Below, piece by piece: positions 52,005 to 63,412 of a stretch of 64,000 bases of DNA; within the stretch, counting starts at the first letter, position 1, and each line of letters opens with the position of its first letter. The notes beneath the pieces were generated by a model, which saw nothing but the letters and a program-made list of their open reading frames with translations, was not told the DNA's origin and ran no database searches. Position numbers and translations under genes: made by a program. Location: the NCBI GenBank assembly GCA_963514095.1, contig OY741272.1, positions 24,569,230 through 24,633,229 of the forward strand, read 5' to 3'. The stretch comes from Eutrigla gurnardus. Its lineage: Eukaryota; Chordata; Actinopteri; Perciformes; Triglidae.

Positions 52005-52693
52005 GTATGTTAATCATCCTGACTGTGTTTATGACGACGTTTCCGCATGTCTCTTATTCATTTAAGAAAGGGCGTATATATATATGTTACTCTCTGAAAT
52101 GTCAACCTTTGCCTGATGATGCTTTCTGATGCAATCGGAGTCATCACGCCGGTATCTGTTGATGATTGCGTTAGAATGACTGTGGGTCACAATTTTCAAT
52201 ATAAACATGCCATGTTTTGTCTTCTTTGTTTTAAGGTGTCTTGTGTCATATTGTAAATTGTTAATTTGTGATCAGCTAAGTGAATATTGTATACTAACCA
52301 ATGTGATTGATAGTATTTTCTTGATTGCTTATTCTATGTGTATTAATTTGTAATAGGACTTTTCCTCCCCAAATTATTAACACATATGTTTCCTCTCACC
52401 TGTAGTGCTATTTTTAAATCTAGCTTGTTTTGGTGTGAGTTAGTTTTTTAGATCTCAGTAGAGTTGTGTTCCTTGTCTTGAATAATACTTGTGGTGCTCA
52501 GAGGACACTCACCAAAAAGGACAAGAAAATATAAAATTATACAGCAATATCCCTTAATCACACCAAAACAGTCTAAATTGACAAATGGCACTACAGGTAA
52601 GAGGAAAAAGTTTATTTTGAGGGGTTACTGTCCCTTTAACTTAATAACCTTTCAGTTATCATTTCTGTCATGTCTCCCTATTGGACCCACAGT

Positions 52694-53204
52694 ATGTGTC
52701 ATCGGATTGATGATGTCATGAAGCTGTGTTGTGAGTTATCTGCTAATCAGCAAATCCAGACCACTGTGAGAGGCTCAGGGAAGGGTGCAGCAGCAGCTGG
52801 GGGACTGGCCTTCGCTGGAGGGTTAGTCGGGGGTCCTCTCGGTATTGCAGTCGGTGAGTGGAAATAAAACTGCAATAGTTAAAACAAATATGTGTACAAT
52901 CTTGAGTTCACAAGTTTGAAACCATCTTCCCCTTGTAGGCGGTGCTGTCGGAGGCCTCCTGGGCTGCTGGCTGACCAGTGGTCAGTTCAAACCGCTGCCT
53001 CAGATCATAATGGAGCTCAGTCCTCAGCAGCAGCAGAAGCTCTACGACGGCGTCGTGGCCGTCCTGGGAGACGTTCAGTGGACAGATTTGGCTCAGCTGT
53101 CTGCTCTAGTGATGGGCAATGCCGCCCTGAAGCAGCAGCTTACAGCAGCCCTCCTCGGGTATGTCACCAAGGAGCTCCAGGCCGAGGTGCACTACATGGA
53201 TTAG
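52694..53204 (+). CDS. c19orf12: C19orf12 orthologue, glycine-zipper membrane protein
   Basis: Coding exons 52694-52853 (acceptor before 52693) and 52939-53204 join in phase 1 (GTC G|GTGAGT to tag|GCGGT) to give 141 residues, the length of the short human isoform. Residues 31-66 form a Gly/Ala-rich hydrophobic hairpin ([18 protein letters not shown]) followed by [15 protein letters not shown] and a helical C-terminus with [10 protein letters not shown], all family signatures. The protein associates with mitochondria, ER and their contact sites; human mutations cause MPAN neurodegeneration with brain iron. An upstream exon ending at 52004 (ATGACAGCAAG|GTATGT) could add M-T-A-S in frame, as phase 2 plus T gives Ser. 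The gene is head-to-head with uri1 and convergent with uqcrfs1. Confidence 0.92.
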
Positions 53205-53595
53205 AGTCAGGGGCTCACAGGCTAAGCAGGACGGAGTCTTTGAAAAGAATGTGAACTGTTTTTACCAAGTCGAAGAGGCTCTTCATCAAATGTGAAATGA
53301 CTTATTTCAAAATTGCACCGACGACGGGTTACTCTGGATAATATGAGGTTAACAAGTCACTGTATGACTGGATTAATTTATTCTGGGATGTGCGCTCCGC
53401 AGTTGAAGTCATTATTTATTTATTAAAAGGCAGTGATAATCATGGTTCACCTACGCTCATTTCCATATTTAAATACAAAGGATCATGCCCTGACTGAGTG
53501 CCAACTGTACAGTGTGAAATATCTTGATTTGATGGTAATTTATTAAGTTTAAAACCATGACTTTCACAGTATATTGTATTTCAATGATTTCCAAC

Positions 53596-53601
53596 AATAA
53601 A
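53596..53601 (+). terminator. Poly(A) signal of c19orf12
   Basis: AATAAA lies 392 bp past the stop codon. The predicted cleavage site near 53.62 kb is about 145 bp from the end of the convergent uqcrfs1 coding region. Confidence 0.55.
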
Positions 53602-53671
53602 AATCAAAAAGGTTTGTGTATTTCAGTGGTTCATACAGATTTACACACGTTCACCGGGATTAAATTAGAAT

Positions 53672-53677
53672 TTTAAT
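53672..53677 (-). terminator. Candidate variant poly(A) signal for uqcrfs1
   Basis: ATTAAA on the minus strand, 87 bp past the stop. A canonical AATAAA pair occurs further on at 53415-53424; using it would make the uqcrfs1 and c19orf12 transcripts overlap at their 3' ends. Confidence 0.4.
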
Positions 53678-53763
53678 CAGATGTCACCGTCAACTCTCAC
53701 ACAGAGCCATCCAAAAAGAAATACATATTACAGAGAGAAAGCGAGACAGAGCTCCAGGAGTAT

Positions 53764-54958
53764 TTATCCCACCACCACAGTGTCCTCATCGGGGAATTCG
53801 TAGTAAGGAACCTCCAAGTTGAGAGGAGCGGGTCCCTTTCTTATCCGGCCTGAAGCATCATAATGGGAGCCGTGGCATGGACAGTAGTAGCCTCCGTAGT
53901 CCCCGGCGTTGGCGATGGGCACACAACCCAGATGGGTGCACACACCGAGGACGATGACCCAGCTGGAGTTGAGCACTCTATCCTTGTCATGCTGGGGGTC
54001 ACGCAGCTCGCCGATATTCACAGCCTCCTCCGCGGCGATTTCCTTGTCTGTGCGGTGGCGGACGAACAGGGGCTTCCCTCTCCACTTGAAGGTCATGTTT
54101 TTGCCTTCGGGGATGTCGGAGAGCTTGATCTCAATCTTGGATAACGCCAGGACATCTGCCGACGCACTCATCGAGGAGACAAACTGGCTGACCACCGTCT
54201 TGGCGGCATACACAGCAACCACAGTGGTCGCTCCGGTGACGAGGTAAGAGAACGACCTTCTTGACTCACTGCTGTCCTGGGACGACTTGTTGGGGTCGGT
54301 GACCTCGGGGCGACGGTAGTCTGAGAAGTCAGGAATCTTGATATCCGTGTGGGCAAGGCGGATCCCACCAGGAGCTGGAAATTACATAAGATGTGTTTTT
54401 TTTAGAGACAAGAGCAGCTAAAAACCAATTTAGTATATTACAAAAAAAATCAAAGTAGTGTGATGCTCTGTCACACTTTGTCCCCCTATTCTACACCTAT
54501 TATTTGTCCCCAAAAGACATTTCACCTGTATGGTATTGACAAAGGTCAACGCACAAATATGTTCACAAAAACTTTGATCCCATTGCAGAAACTGGTGGTT
54601 TATGTATCTATGTTGACTTGTTTGTTTCTCATTAGTCAATAGTTTCAAATGTCAGTTATAACACCGCCATTTCCGGTTAGCCACCGCAATTTGTACAGTA
54701 TCGGCAGTTTGACGATGAAAACAGATAGACGCCCAATTCTAACATAAACGTGTTAACTTATCAGTAAGAAGTCAGTATGCCGTCGTTACATCACGCAGCT
54801 CAATACTACCGACGTTAGCAGCCATAGGTCCGTCGTTCGTCCTTACCAGCGGCCGGAGCCAAGTCCTTGGTTGCTGTGGAAACCAGGGTTTTAATCGTCT
54901 GTTTGGTCGCCTGCAAGTACGGGGAAAGAGCCCCGCGACGAGCGGCCGTGGACATCAT
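53764..54958 (-). CDS. uqcrfs1: Rieske iron-sulfur subunit of respiratory complex III (2 exons)
   Basis: Exons 54847-54958 and 53764-54374 join in phase 1 to encode 240 residues. The Rieske cluster motifs CTHLGC and CPCHGSH are intact, with the Pro loop ([10 protein letters not shown]) after them. A membrane anchor precedes them ([21 protein letters not shown]), followed by the hinge MSASADVLA. The protein carries electrons from ubiquinol to cytochrome c1 in the mitochondrial inner membrane. The start [18 protein letters not shown] is Arg/Ser-rich, as expected for a matrix presequence, and resembles other fish. The presequence before [10 protein letters not shown] is only about 44 residues, against 78 in human. 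The gene is head-to-head with rxylt1. Confidence 0.97.
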
Positions 54959-55405
54959 CTTTGCCCCAAAAAAAGAAACCTCCACACCGGCACCGGGGAC
55001 ACGACCTTGCGTGTACAAAATCTGACGTGCTCCTCCGTGAGCTGCTTCACCAGAAACGCGCTCCGCCGTCACAACGTTCCGCTTTACGTCCGGGTCTGAC
55101 CGAAGTGTCCCTTCCGTTTCCCCCTCAAATATATCGAGTAATAGTTTTACGATTTTAATTGATGATAAATTACACTTTATGTATTCTGTATCGATAAATG
55201 GCGGCATGTTCATCCAAACTGGTCGAAACAAATAATTTGTTTAAAATAACGGCTAATTTGACGCAGGCACTTTTCTAAGTCAGCTGTAACCAGGGGTCCT
55301 CGTGATGTAAACAAGGGTCCTCCCGCAAAAAAAAAAAAAAAAAAAAAAAATGGAGAGGAGCTACAATGGTAACATGAGAGAAAATATTTAAAATAGAAAA
55401 GGAAA
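54959..55405. promoter_or_regulatory. Bidirectional promoter of uqcrfs1 and rxylt1
   Basis: The two start codons (54958 minus, 55406 plus) are only 447 bp apart and point away from each other, so both promoters and 5' UTRs must lie here. The half near uqcrfs1 is GC/CpG-rich; a poly(A) run lies at about 55327-55350 near rxylt1. No TATA box is evident. Confidence 0.7.
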
Positions 55406-58400
55406 ATGAAAATACCAAAAAGAAAGCTATTCCTTCTCATTATATTTGCGTATGTGGCATTTTCCCTCTATGCTGCATATAATGTCTTCTTCAGCACCAA
55501 AGTAATCTCCCGTGTTCACAGGGTGGTGAAGAAAGAGACGGGGGCACTCCCGGGTAATTTCTATTAGCATATTATCTCTTCTGTTCTTCTGTTATCTTGC
55601 GCATACGCTGCCTGGTTAACATTTTAATTGTAATTTAATTAAATGTGTGCCTATAAACTGAATGGAAATCGTGTGCTGTGGTTGCAGTTGGTGTCAGAGA
55701 TGGCGGTGCTGCTCCATTTTTAGCAGGTGATTGGAATCCGTGGGAGGATGAACAGGTGGACTACAACTCCGCTCTGACCAAAAAGAGGGAGGTATTCAAA
55801 CAGTACCTGGGTCGAGTCGACAAGGACAAACCCAAAAGATACCGGGTGCAAATCTGGGGGAAGGCTGCCATAGGTACGAGGTTTTTTTTTTTTTTAATTA
55901 TTATGTCATCGTTCTGTCACAGCCCGCAGCGATGGTGTTTGTGTGATTTGGTCGTGAAATGATAATAGTGTGATTTCACAGTGGGGTTTTCATTATTACT
56001 AGTGCAGAACATTTTAACACACTAGTTTTTCCTTGTATTGGATTAGATAGAATATCAATGTCGTGTGATTGATGATTTATTTTGTATTTTGGTTTCCATT
56101 TTGAACAACATATAATTATTTTAGTGTTTCACTTTAAGTTATTGTCATTTATTCAGTTAAACAGTGGAACAGATTGTTAATCCTCCGTGAAGATGAAGTG
56201 AAAGAAACATTGAGTCTAATGTATAAAGTAATAGAGAATAATTTAAAAGCTTTGGAAATAATTACCAAATTTTAGTAGCATGATGAAAAATTGCAGCATA
56301 ACGACCAAGTGAAGAAGTTGAGTATACATGATATATATTATTTAAATGTATTAAATACATTATTACATGTATTAATGTAATGTATTAAATATATATCAGC
56401 AGCAGTGAAATTGCAGAGGCTGAAATCATATTGGTTTAGCTCAGAAACAAATACTATTATGACCAGATGAAGTGAGCAAATATCAGAGCAACAAACATCA
56501 AATGGAACTCCATATCAAAAATGCTTTAAACCGTTTAAAAATCTCTCTATCTCATAATTTTCCTCACTTGAAACAAAATGATTGCATCACAGAGAGAGAT
56601 TGGCTGAATACCAACAGTATATATAATAGCAGGAGTATCCACAGACATGATGTAAAGACTACATAAAACTGATTTATCCTCTACTGTGGAAGCCAGTCGT
56701 AACACATATTGGCATTGCACACGGTGATATTTAAACTCCATTTTTCTCCTCAGGGATTTACCTTTGGGAGCACATTTTAGAGGGACCCCTCAACCCTACT
56801 GACAAGATCGCACAATGGAGAGAGGGAGAGCTACAGTCAGGAAAAATAGATTTCAGGTAAACATAAAGTCTTCTTCTGGGATTCTATTAAATACACCGCA
56901 TCATATAATAACCACTTAATAAGACAGAAGTATCAAATTGATTCATTCCCCCTCCCTTGCCTCTCCATAGTTTCTACACGGGTCCTGCTGTGGTCCAGGG
57001 TCATGTCCCTCTAGATATGAACAGCCTGGTTCTGGTTCTGAATGGCCGTGAGCAGCAGAAGGTCTCTTACTCCACACGGTGGCTGGAGCACGTCCAAGCT
57101 CTGGTCCAGTCCCGCACAGTGTCACACGTGGCTGTGGTCCTGCTGGGCAATGAGCACTGCAAAAACGACTTCATTGCCCCTTACCTGAAGAGAAACGGCG
57201 GCTTTGTGGACCTGCTGTTTGTAGTGTACGACAGCCCCTGGGTCAACGACAAGGATGTCTTCCAGTGGCCCCTTGGTGTTGCCACGTATGTCATTTCTTA
57301 CTAGTCCTACATGTGTGTATTTCGACATAGTTAGTGCTCAAAATCCATACATTAAGGTATGAGTTGTCTTTTTAAATGAATACTGTTGGTTAACACGTTG
57401 CTCTGTTTTTCTTGTCTCTGTGCAGATACAGACAGTTTCCTATGATCAGGCCGAATACCCAACTGATTACCTCGAACAGGCCGTACCTCTGTAATTTTCT
57501 AGGAACTGTATACAAAAATTCCTCCAGAGAAACTCTCATGCAGGTGCTGAAACAACCTGGTCTGGATAAGGAATGCATCACCACTGCCAGGGAGAAGTAA
57601 GTCACTGATTTGGATTAAAAAAGTTACGCTTTTCTAATTTCTTCTGTTGCATTGAACTCAAGAACTTCTCACTCAGACTCTTTTTTTAACATAAAAAGAT
57701 AATTTTAATTATTTGTGATACAACTATTTTGTTTTCATTCTCGTTGGGGTTCTCACATTTCCAGAGACATCAAAATTTATGGTCTTTCGCATGATTTTCA
57801 AGTTCTTATCTGGTGAAATATAAGCTAATGACATTAGTAATGCATTTTGAGATGAGTGTTTCTTGAAAATCCTCTGTTTTATTGGTAGCTACATATCTAT
57901 GTGTTTGGACATTTTAATTGTATAATTGTCTGTGCTGTTATTGCTTTACTTAATCGATTATAAATGCAGTTGAGGTGAGATATCTGCAACGTGAATCATC
58001 GTGCATATTTATAACATTTATTCCTTGCCTCAGGTGGCTCCCTCAGGAGACAGCAGACAGCCTGAGACACTATCAGACAGCTCTGACCCAGAGCGAGCTC
58101 ACACTCTGCCCAGTCGGCATCAACACGGAGTGCTATCGCATCTACGAGGCCTGCTCCTACGGCTCGGTGCCCGTGGTCGAAGATGTACTGACGCCTGGGA
58201 CGTGTGCGGCCGGGCCCAGCTCTCCCCTACGTCTTCTCAAAGCCGCGGGCGCACCCTTCATCTTCATCAGTGACTGGAAAGAACTGCCGGCCATCTTGGA
58301 GAGGGAGAGGGGGATGAGCCAGGAGCAGCGAGTGGACAGGAGGAGGAGGCTGTTGGAGTGGTACGCCAGCTTCCGTCAGCAGATGAAGGAGAGGTTCACC

Positions 58401-58436
58401 GAGGTCCTCGAGGAGACTTTCTTCAAAAACGGTTGA
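55406..58436 (+). CDS. rxylt1: Ribitol-5-phosphate xylosyltransferase 1 (TMEM5), 6 exons
   Basis: Exons 55406-55553, 55688-55873, 56754-56856, 56971-57285, 57426-57596 and 58034-58436 total 1326 nt and encode 441 residues (human 443); all junctions are GT-AG with matching phases. Residues 8-29 form a signal-anchor helix after a basic start (MKIPKRK), giving a type II Golgi protein. Family blocks include [81 protein letters not shown] and [20 protein letters not shown]. The enzyme uses UDP-xylose to add beta-1,4 xylose to ribitol-5-phosphate on the core M3 O-mannosyl glycan of alpha-dystroglycan, the step before B4GAT1 and LARGE. Loss in humans causes Walker-Warburg type dystroglycanopathy. 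srgap1 follows on the same strand, as in human 12q14. Confidence 0.97.
55874..56753 (+). other. rxylt1 intron 2
   Basis: AT-rich, with an imperfect palindrome of ATGTATTAAATACAT type at about 56345-56395. Nothing else seen. Confidence 0.6.
57597..58033 (+). other. rxylt1 intron 5
   Basis: AT-rich with no recognisable feature apart from its splice sites. Confidence 0.7.
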
Positions 58437-58983
58437 CATTTAACAGCTATACAGGGGTAGACGTTCAATATTGGTTTAATTTATTTTGTGGAGAAATTTG
58501 ACATACTACTGATGTTGTGAACCTGATGGTGTTCAGTGTAATATTCTTGTGAGGGTTATTATAAAACCGTTTGTGTATGTTGTAAAGCTGCCATAACTAG
58601 CCAGTAAAGGGCCCCAGTATCAATGCAGTATATTTATCATGTTAATGTTTACAATGGTGGAAGGTCCAGGTGTTTAGATATACTGAATGATGAACTGCCT
58701 TTGCATTATGAGGTCCTTATGTTATTTCAACCATGTTTTATATCTGTTTGTATGCACTTGATATTGTGATTTTTTTAGGAAACACTAAGACTCACTAAGA
58801 ATGAGATGATAATGTGTTTTTAGGCCTCGTTTGGAGCGATTGTTTTGTGGGTGACTTGAAAATGGATGTTTTTGCTGTGGCATGTGTCACTTTTTCAGAA
58901 CAAAACATGACAAAATAATTTCTTCTTTGGTCTATTTATTTCAGTGATGTGCTGCATGTTTTTTTTTTAGATGGTGCAAGACA

Positions 58984-58989
58984 AATAAA
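58984..58989 (+). terminator. Poly(A) signal of rxylt1
   Basis: AATAAA lies 548 bp past the rxylt1 stop; another lies at 59233-59238. Either would end the transcript before the srgap1 leader. Confidence 0.45.
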
Positions 58990-59046
58990 TTGGAGTGTTG
59001 ATGTGATGAGTGGATGTGCTTGTCCTGTGCTTTTTATTTTCCCCGC

Positions 59047-59060
59047 CCTGCAGATGGCGC
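59047..59060 (+). promoter_or_regulatory. CTCF-type motif between rxylt1 and srgap1
   Basis: CCTGCAGATGGCGC has one mismatch to the core consensus. Confidence 0.4.
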
Positions 59061-59599
59061 TGTGGACCAGTTCATTTTTTATGATTTACAATTAGCTCAG
59101 TTGAAATGTAAAGCAAAGGGATGGAGGAGCAAACGCATGGTGGTATCCACAAAGTTTGTTCAACTTATACTATTACTCTGTATTTTACTATATATTGTCT
59201 TTTTTTGCATTATAAGCTGAATAACATGTAACAATAAAATACACCTAAAATGTATTACCTTCATTACTGGCTGACTTGTGTATAAGGTGTGTCCAGGGAA
59301 TAAGGCCAAATCCATATATTTGAAGCAATATTTGGTGTATGGGATCTTCTATTGTAGTAGGCATTTTGGTTTTCATTACAAGTAATACTAAGGCAGTTAT
59401 ACTGTATGGTATATTCTGTTCCAACAGCTGTGTGGACAGATTTTTTTTTAAAAGCCTTCAGATTTGGGAGTGTCAGTCCACCGGTGTCCACTAGCTCTAT
59501 GTGTGTGTTCAAATCCCTCCCTCTCCTTCCTCCCCTCGCTCCAGCTGCTGTGTGCTGCAGTCGGCCTGCCCTGTCTGCCCCTGAGCCTGCTGGGAGTTG

Positions 59600-60205
59600 G
59601 AGGGGGGTGAGAGAGAGAGAGAGAAAGAAACCGTAGGGAGAGGGAGAGCGAGCGACGGGGTGAAAGTGTATGTGTGTGTGTGTGCGGGGTCCCGAAACTG
59701 GCTGGAAAAGCCACGACCAACAAAGCACACACGCAGGACTTTAAAGCGGGTTTTGTTGGGACTACTTGGGACGACCCCTGAAAGTTGCGTGATTGTTTTT
59801 TTTCCCTTCTGCTTCTTCTTCTTCTTCTTCTTCGGTGGTGGTGGTGGCGGCAGCAGCGCTGTTGCTGTGCTCTGATACTTGAGCGGATTCATTGGTCGGA
59901 GCAGCATTGCGCATCGGCCCCGGCTGTATATCCACCGCTTATCCACAGAGAGAGAGAAGAGGGACGATGAAGAAGAACTAAAACGCTTTGCTTCGTCGCG
60001 AAGTTGAGTCATTTAAAAAAAAAGTGTCATTTTAGAGTCTCGCGCCTCTTCTTCTTCTTCTTCTTCTTTTATTCCTCGCGTTGGTTTTTGTCGTCCTGTG
60101 TGGGATGCGTCGGCTGCTGTAGGATTCCCACAGAGAGAGAGAAAAACAGTTTTTTTTTTTTTACAAGAAGTTTACGGACAAGCTTCGAGCTGAATAAGAC
60201 GGAAA
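59600..60205 (+). promoter_or_regulatory. srgap1 5' leader and promoter region
   Basis: CpG- and GC-rich DNA with a purine stretch (59607-59660) and (CTT)n/(TTC)n tracts at 59812-59834 and 60045-60069 leads into the srgap1 ATG. The transcription start is not evident. Confidence 0.4.
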
Positions 60206-60269
60206 ATGTCCACGCCGAGGTTCAAGAAGGATAAAGAAATCATCGCGGATTACGAGAGTCAGGTCAAAG
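60206..60269 (+). CDS. srgap1: SRGAP1 first coding exon (partial gene)
   Basis: ATG at 60206 opens MSTPRFKKDKEIIADYESQVK and is cut by the donor AAAG|GTAAGA at 60270 in phase 1. This is the conserved N-terminus of the srGAP family, at the start of the F-BAR domain; the MSTP beginning fits SRGAP1 rather than SRGAP2 or SRGAP3. SRGAP1 is a cytosolic, membrane-bending Rho GTPase-activating protein (F-BAR, RhoGAP, SH3) that acts below Robo receptors in axon and cell guidance. Its position just after rxylt1, same strand, matches human 12q14.2. The remaining exons lie beyond the window. The upstream leader (about 59.6-60.2 kb) carries (CTT)n tracts. Confidence 0.92.
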
Positions 60270-63200
60270 GTAAGAGAGAGTGTCGGAGCTAACGGTAGTT
60301 GAGCGCTACCTGCATGAGTCATAGCTGGTGTTGAATTTATACTTACATTTTTTTTTTAAAGTTGGTAAAATATGACCTACTATTGGTGTTTACTGCGAGG
60401 TAAACAAGTCACGTGTTCAACCCGAACACCCTATATAACTTTGCTATCCGTAGAACTGCTGCTATGGCGTCAGCATTGCAACTAAATTAGCACAATAATA
60501 AGATTGGTAATTTGACTTCAGGGCTGTTTTTTAGTCCCCTTTTGTTTTTAGCACATTTGCACGTGAAAGCCAATGGAAAGTGCTCAGCAGATTCAGATCC
60601 CTTATCTTGCACAACATGCAGTAAAGTAATCTGTTATGTCCAATCAGGTTGCAGTCTTTATCTCCTGAGACCTACGTCTTGGTCTGATGCATTTTTTCCA
60701 TTTTTTTTTATCACGTTGACGTGTTTAACAACCTGTTACTATCAGTGAGATGATGCATGGTTCCCACTCAGCACGATGCAACTGGAGGAGCACAGAACAC
60801 CTGTATTTAGATATATTATTTTACTATTCTGTGTACAGATAAATGCCACAAGCTTCACTTTCCCAGATTCCTGCTTGCAGAGCAGAGAGTTTATTCCCAG
60901 ACAGAGCAGCACAGGAAAAGAGGCAGTTTCTGCTCCGGGGTAACCATGGGGATTTGGCCCCCGGCCAACCAGCCCTGTTCTTCGGTGCCATTAGCATGCT
61001 GAAATACCACCTATTCACATCCCCATAAACAACCTTGAATCCAGAGAAAGGGTTAAGGTTATCGAGGTGGTGGTGGGGGGTGCTGCTTGAGGAATTACAA
61101 GATTGCAGTCGGGTCGGTCTCATTTGCAAGGAATGTCCAGCACCCTTCCTTTCCCCTGTGTGGATGACTAAGGGATTTCAGCCATTAATAGGGGATGATG
61201 CACAGTCATAGGGGGATACTGAACCAGGGATGACGAAGCCTCTCCCATTTGTCATGCAGAATCCAGTGGGGGGTAATAACAACAACCTGATGCTACTACT
61301 GAGAATAGCTGTTGCTAGACAGGACCACCGGAGTCCTCAGTGAATAGTGTTACGGTGTATTGTTTGCTTGATGCAGACAGGATATAATTTTTTTGAATCC
61401 TAGCTATTTGCATAATGTTCTGTATTTCTTTTTTGTTTTTTTTGCATTGCAAATGCCTCGCGGTTATTCAATTTGAGAGTTGCTTGCTTTCTTACGACTC
61501 AAATTTATTTTTCGGGACAGATATTTTTGAGGATGTATGAAGATCATCTTTTGTGTTTCATTTAACTTTGACACCATTATTATGTTACATATATATAGTA
61601 ACATATCTACAACATGTATATGTTTGTGCATGTTGTCAACAAAGACAGTAGTAGGTTACATGACTCCTATAAAAGCAGACCCTGATTGTTCTGGGGGGGG
61701 AAACAAATAGATGCCAGACTTGTGTACGTGTAGTTAGCAGTGGAAGAAGATGCATTCAGTCCACATGAAGCAGTCTGTTTCTAGACCAGCCCCCGATCTT
61801 GCAGCTGTGAAGTGTTTTATGAGTTAAGAGTTTGCAGTGATAATGAGTGGGATCACATCTGCAGCGTAGCTGTGATAGCCGGAGGCAGATTCTGGTGAAC
61901 AGACATTGATTGCTCAAGAAGTAGAACAACAAGCAGACCAGAAAGCAGCCAGAGAGCTGATGTTTGATCTTTTGACTCGTGTCCTCTCCGTCTCGCAGTT
62001 TCAAGAATTTTGTCTTTAATTCTCTCAATGTTCCCGACAAATATCTGACGTCTGCCGGCACCCAGCAGTTATGCAGATTTACACCCAAAAATGACTAGTT
62101 TTTGAGGATGGATGATCGTGTTTTTTTTTTTCATGAGTCACGACAGCAACAATGGAGAGTGGCATTGTTATTCAAGGAAGCACATGTAAAGTACGTAATG
62201 TAGTTTTCTATGATGGCTGTCTGTCTGAAAGTCGACGGCTGAGACGACAGTTCTCCGGCCCAATTTGTCATTCAGCTGACATTCACATCTTAAGTACCTC
62301 CAAACTGCCTTTTCCTTTTTCCTTTTTTTCCTCTCACAGGTGAAATGAAAATGGATGTCATTTTGGCAATCCGAGGGAATGATCCCTTTATTGAAAAAGC
62401 TTCTACGGCATGGGGATTTAATTTTTGCTAATTGCTGAAATCGGCATCTGCATCAAGACTCAGCTTGTTTGTGGAAAAACAAAAACATTAAGAAGATTGG
62501 GCTAAGACAGTGGAATTTGTTCGTGTTTTATGGTGCACATCGGTTGCAGTCAATTTAAGTCATTTAAAGCAGACGGGGGAAGGTTGTGGGTACATTGGTA
62601 TTCTCAGTGAGCCTCAGTGTTGCTGTGGATCGGGGCATAGCAACACTGCTGTGCTTCATTTCGGGAAAGCCTCGGTTTGATGTCTGGCTCGGGGTTGACC
62701 GTAGACTTTACTTTTTGATGCCCAGGACGGCTGCTAATATTTCAGAATTGTGGCTGTGCAAAACAGCTACTGGACATTTGTTTTAAATAGAAATAGTCAA
62801 ATATATGAACGGCAGAACTTGAAGATAAGTTAAATGAAGAAACAGACTAAAAATGGTCGTGATCCAAATTCAGCATTTACAAATAGTGTGGCTCTTAGGG
62901 CTACGGCATGACTAATAGGTAGAAACTTCAGTCATAATCAAAATGTCAGTCTTCAATACATACTTGTTTAAGTCTCTCAAAAACAACACTTTCACTACAG
63001 TAAAAAAAGGCCATAAAATATGATGATAGACATTCAAAGCTTCATTCCAAAACCTCGATCGAAGCTTTGAATGTAAAAAAAAAAAACCATGTGGCTTGGT
63101 CTGATCCACGTTGTTTCCCTCTACAGAGCCAGGGCTGTGTATGAAAGCCTAGCGGACCACGAGGAGATATTCAAAAGCAGAAGTGGAAAACAAAAAGTGC

Positions 63201-63381
63201 TTGCACAGGCAAAACCAAACTATTTAAGTCGCTTTGGCAACATATCTTATAGGTCACACAATACTAGGCTCTTTAATATGCTCTTAACAAATATATTTGG
63301 GATATTGATCATTTAATTTGCTGGACATCTACACTGGAAAAAGCTGCAGGCTAATGTAAACCTACCTCATGCCATGGCTTA

Positions 63382-63412
<31 letters not shown>

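Noticed and set aside
55598..55609. NRF1-like TGCGCATACGCT in rxylt1 intron 1
   Set aside because: One mismatch to the palindromic consensus and inside the intron; too weak to annotate.
59509..60012. 167-codon minus-strand frame near srgap1
   Set aside because: Made of Lys, Ser and Pro runs from (CTT)n and CpG-rich leader DNA; antisense to the srgap1 5' region.
61734..61762. Sequence like the end of the CAGTGGTGGAAGAAGTA fish repeat
   Set aside because: Only about 25 bases match and no partner end was found, so it was not called as an element.
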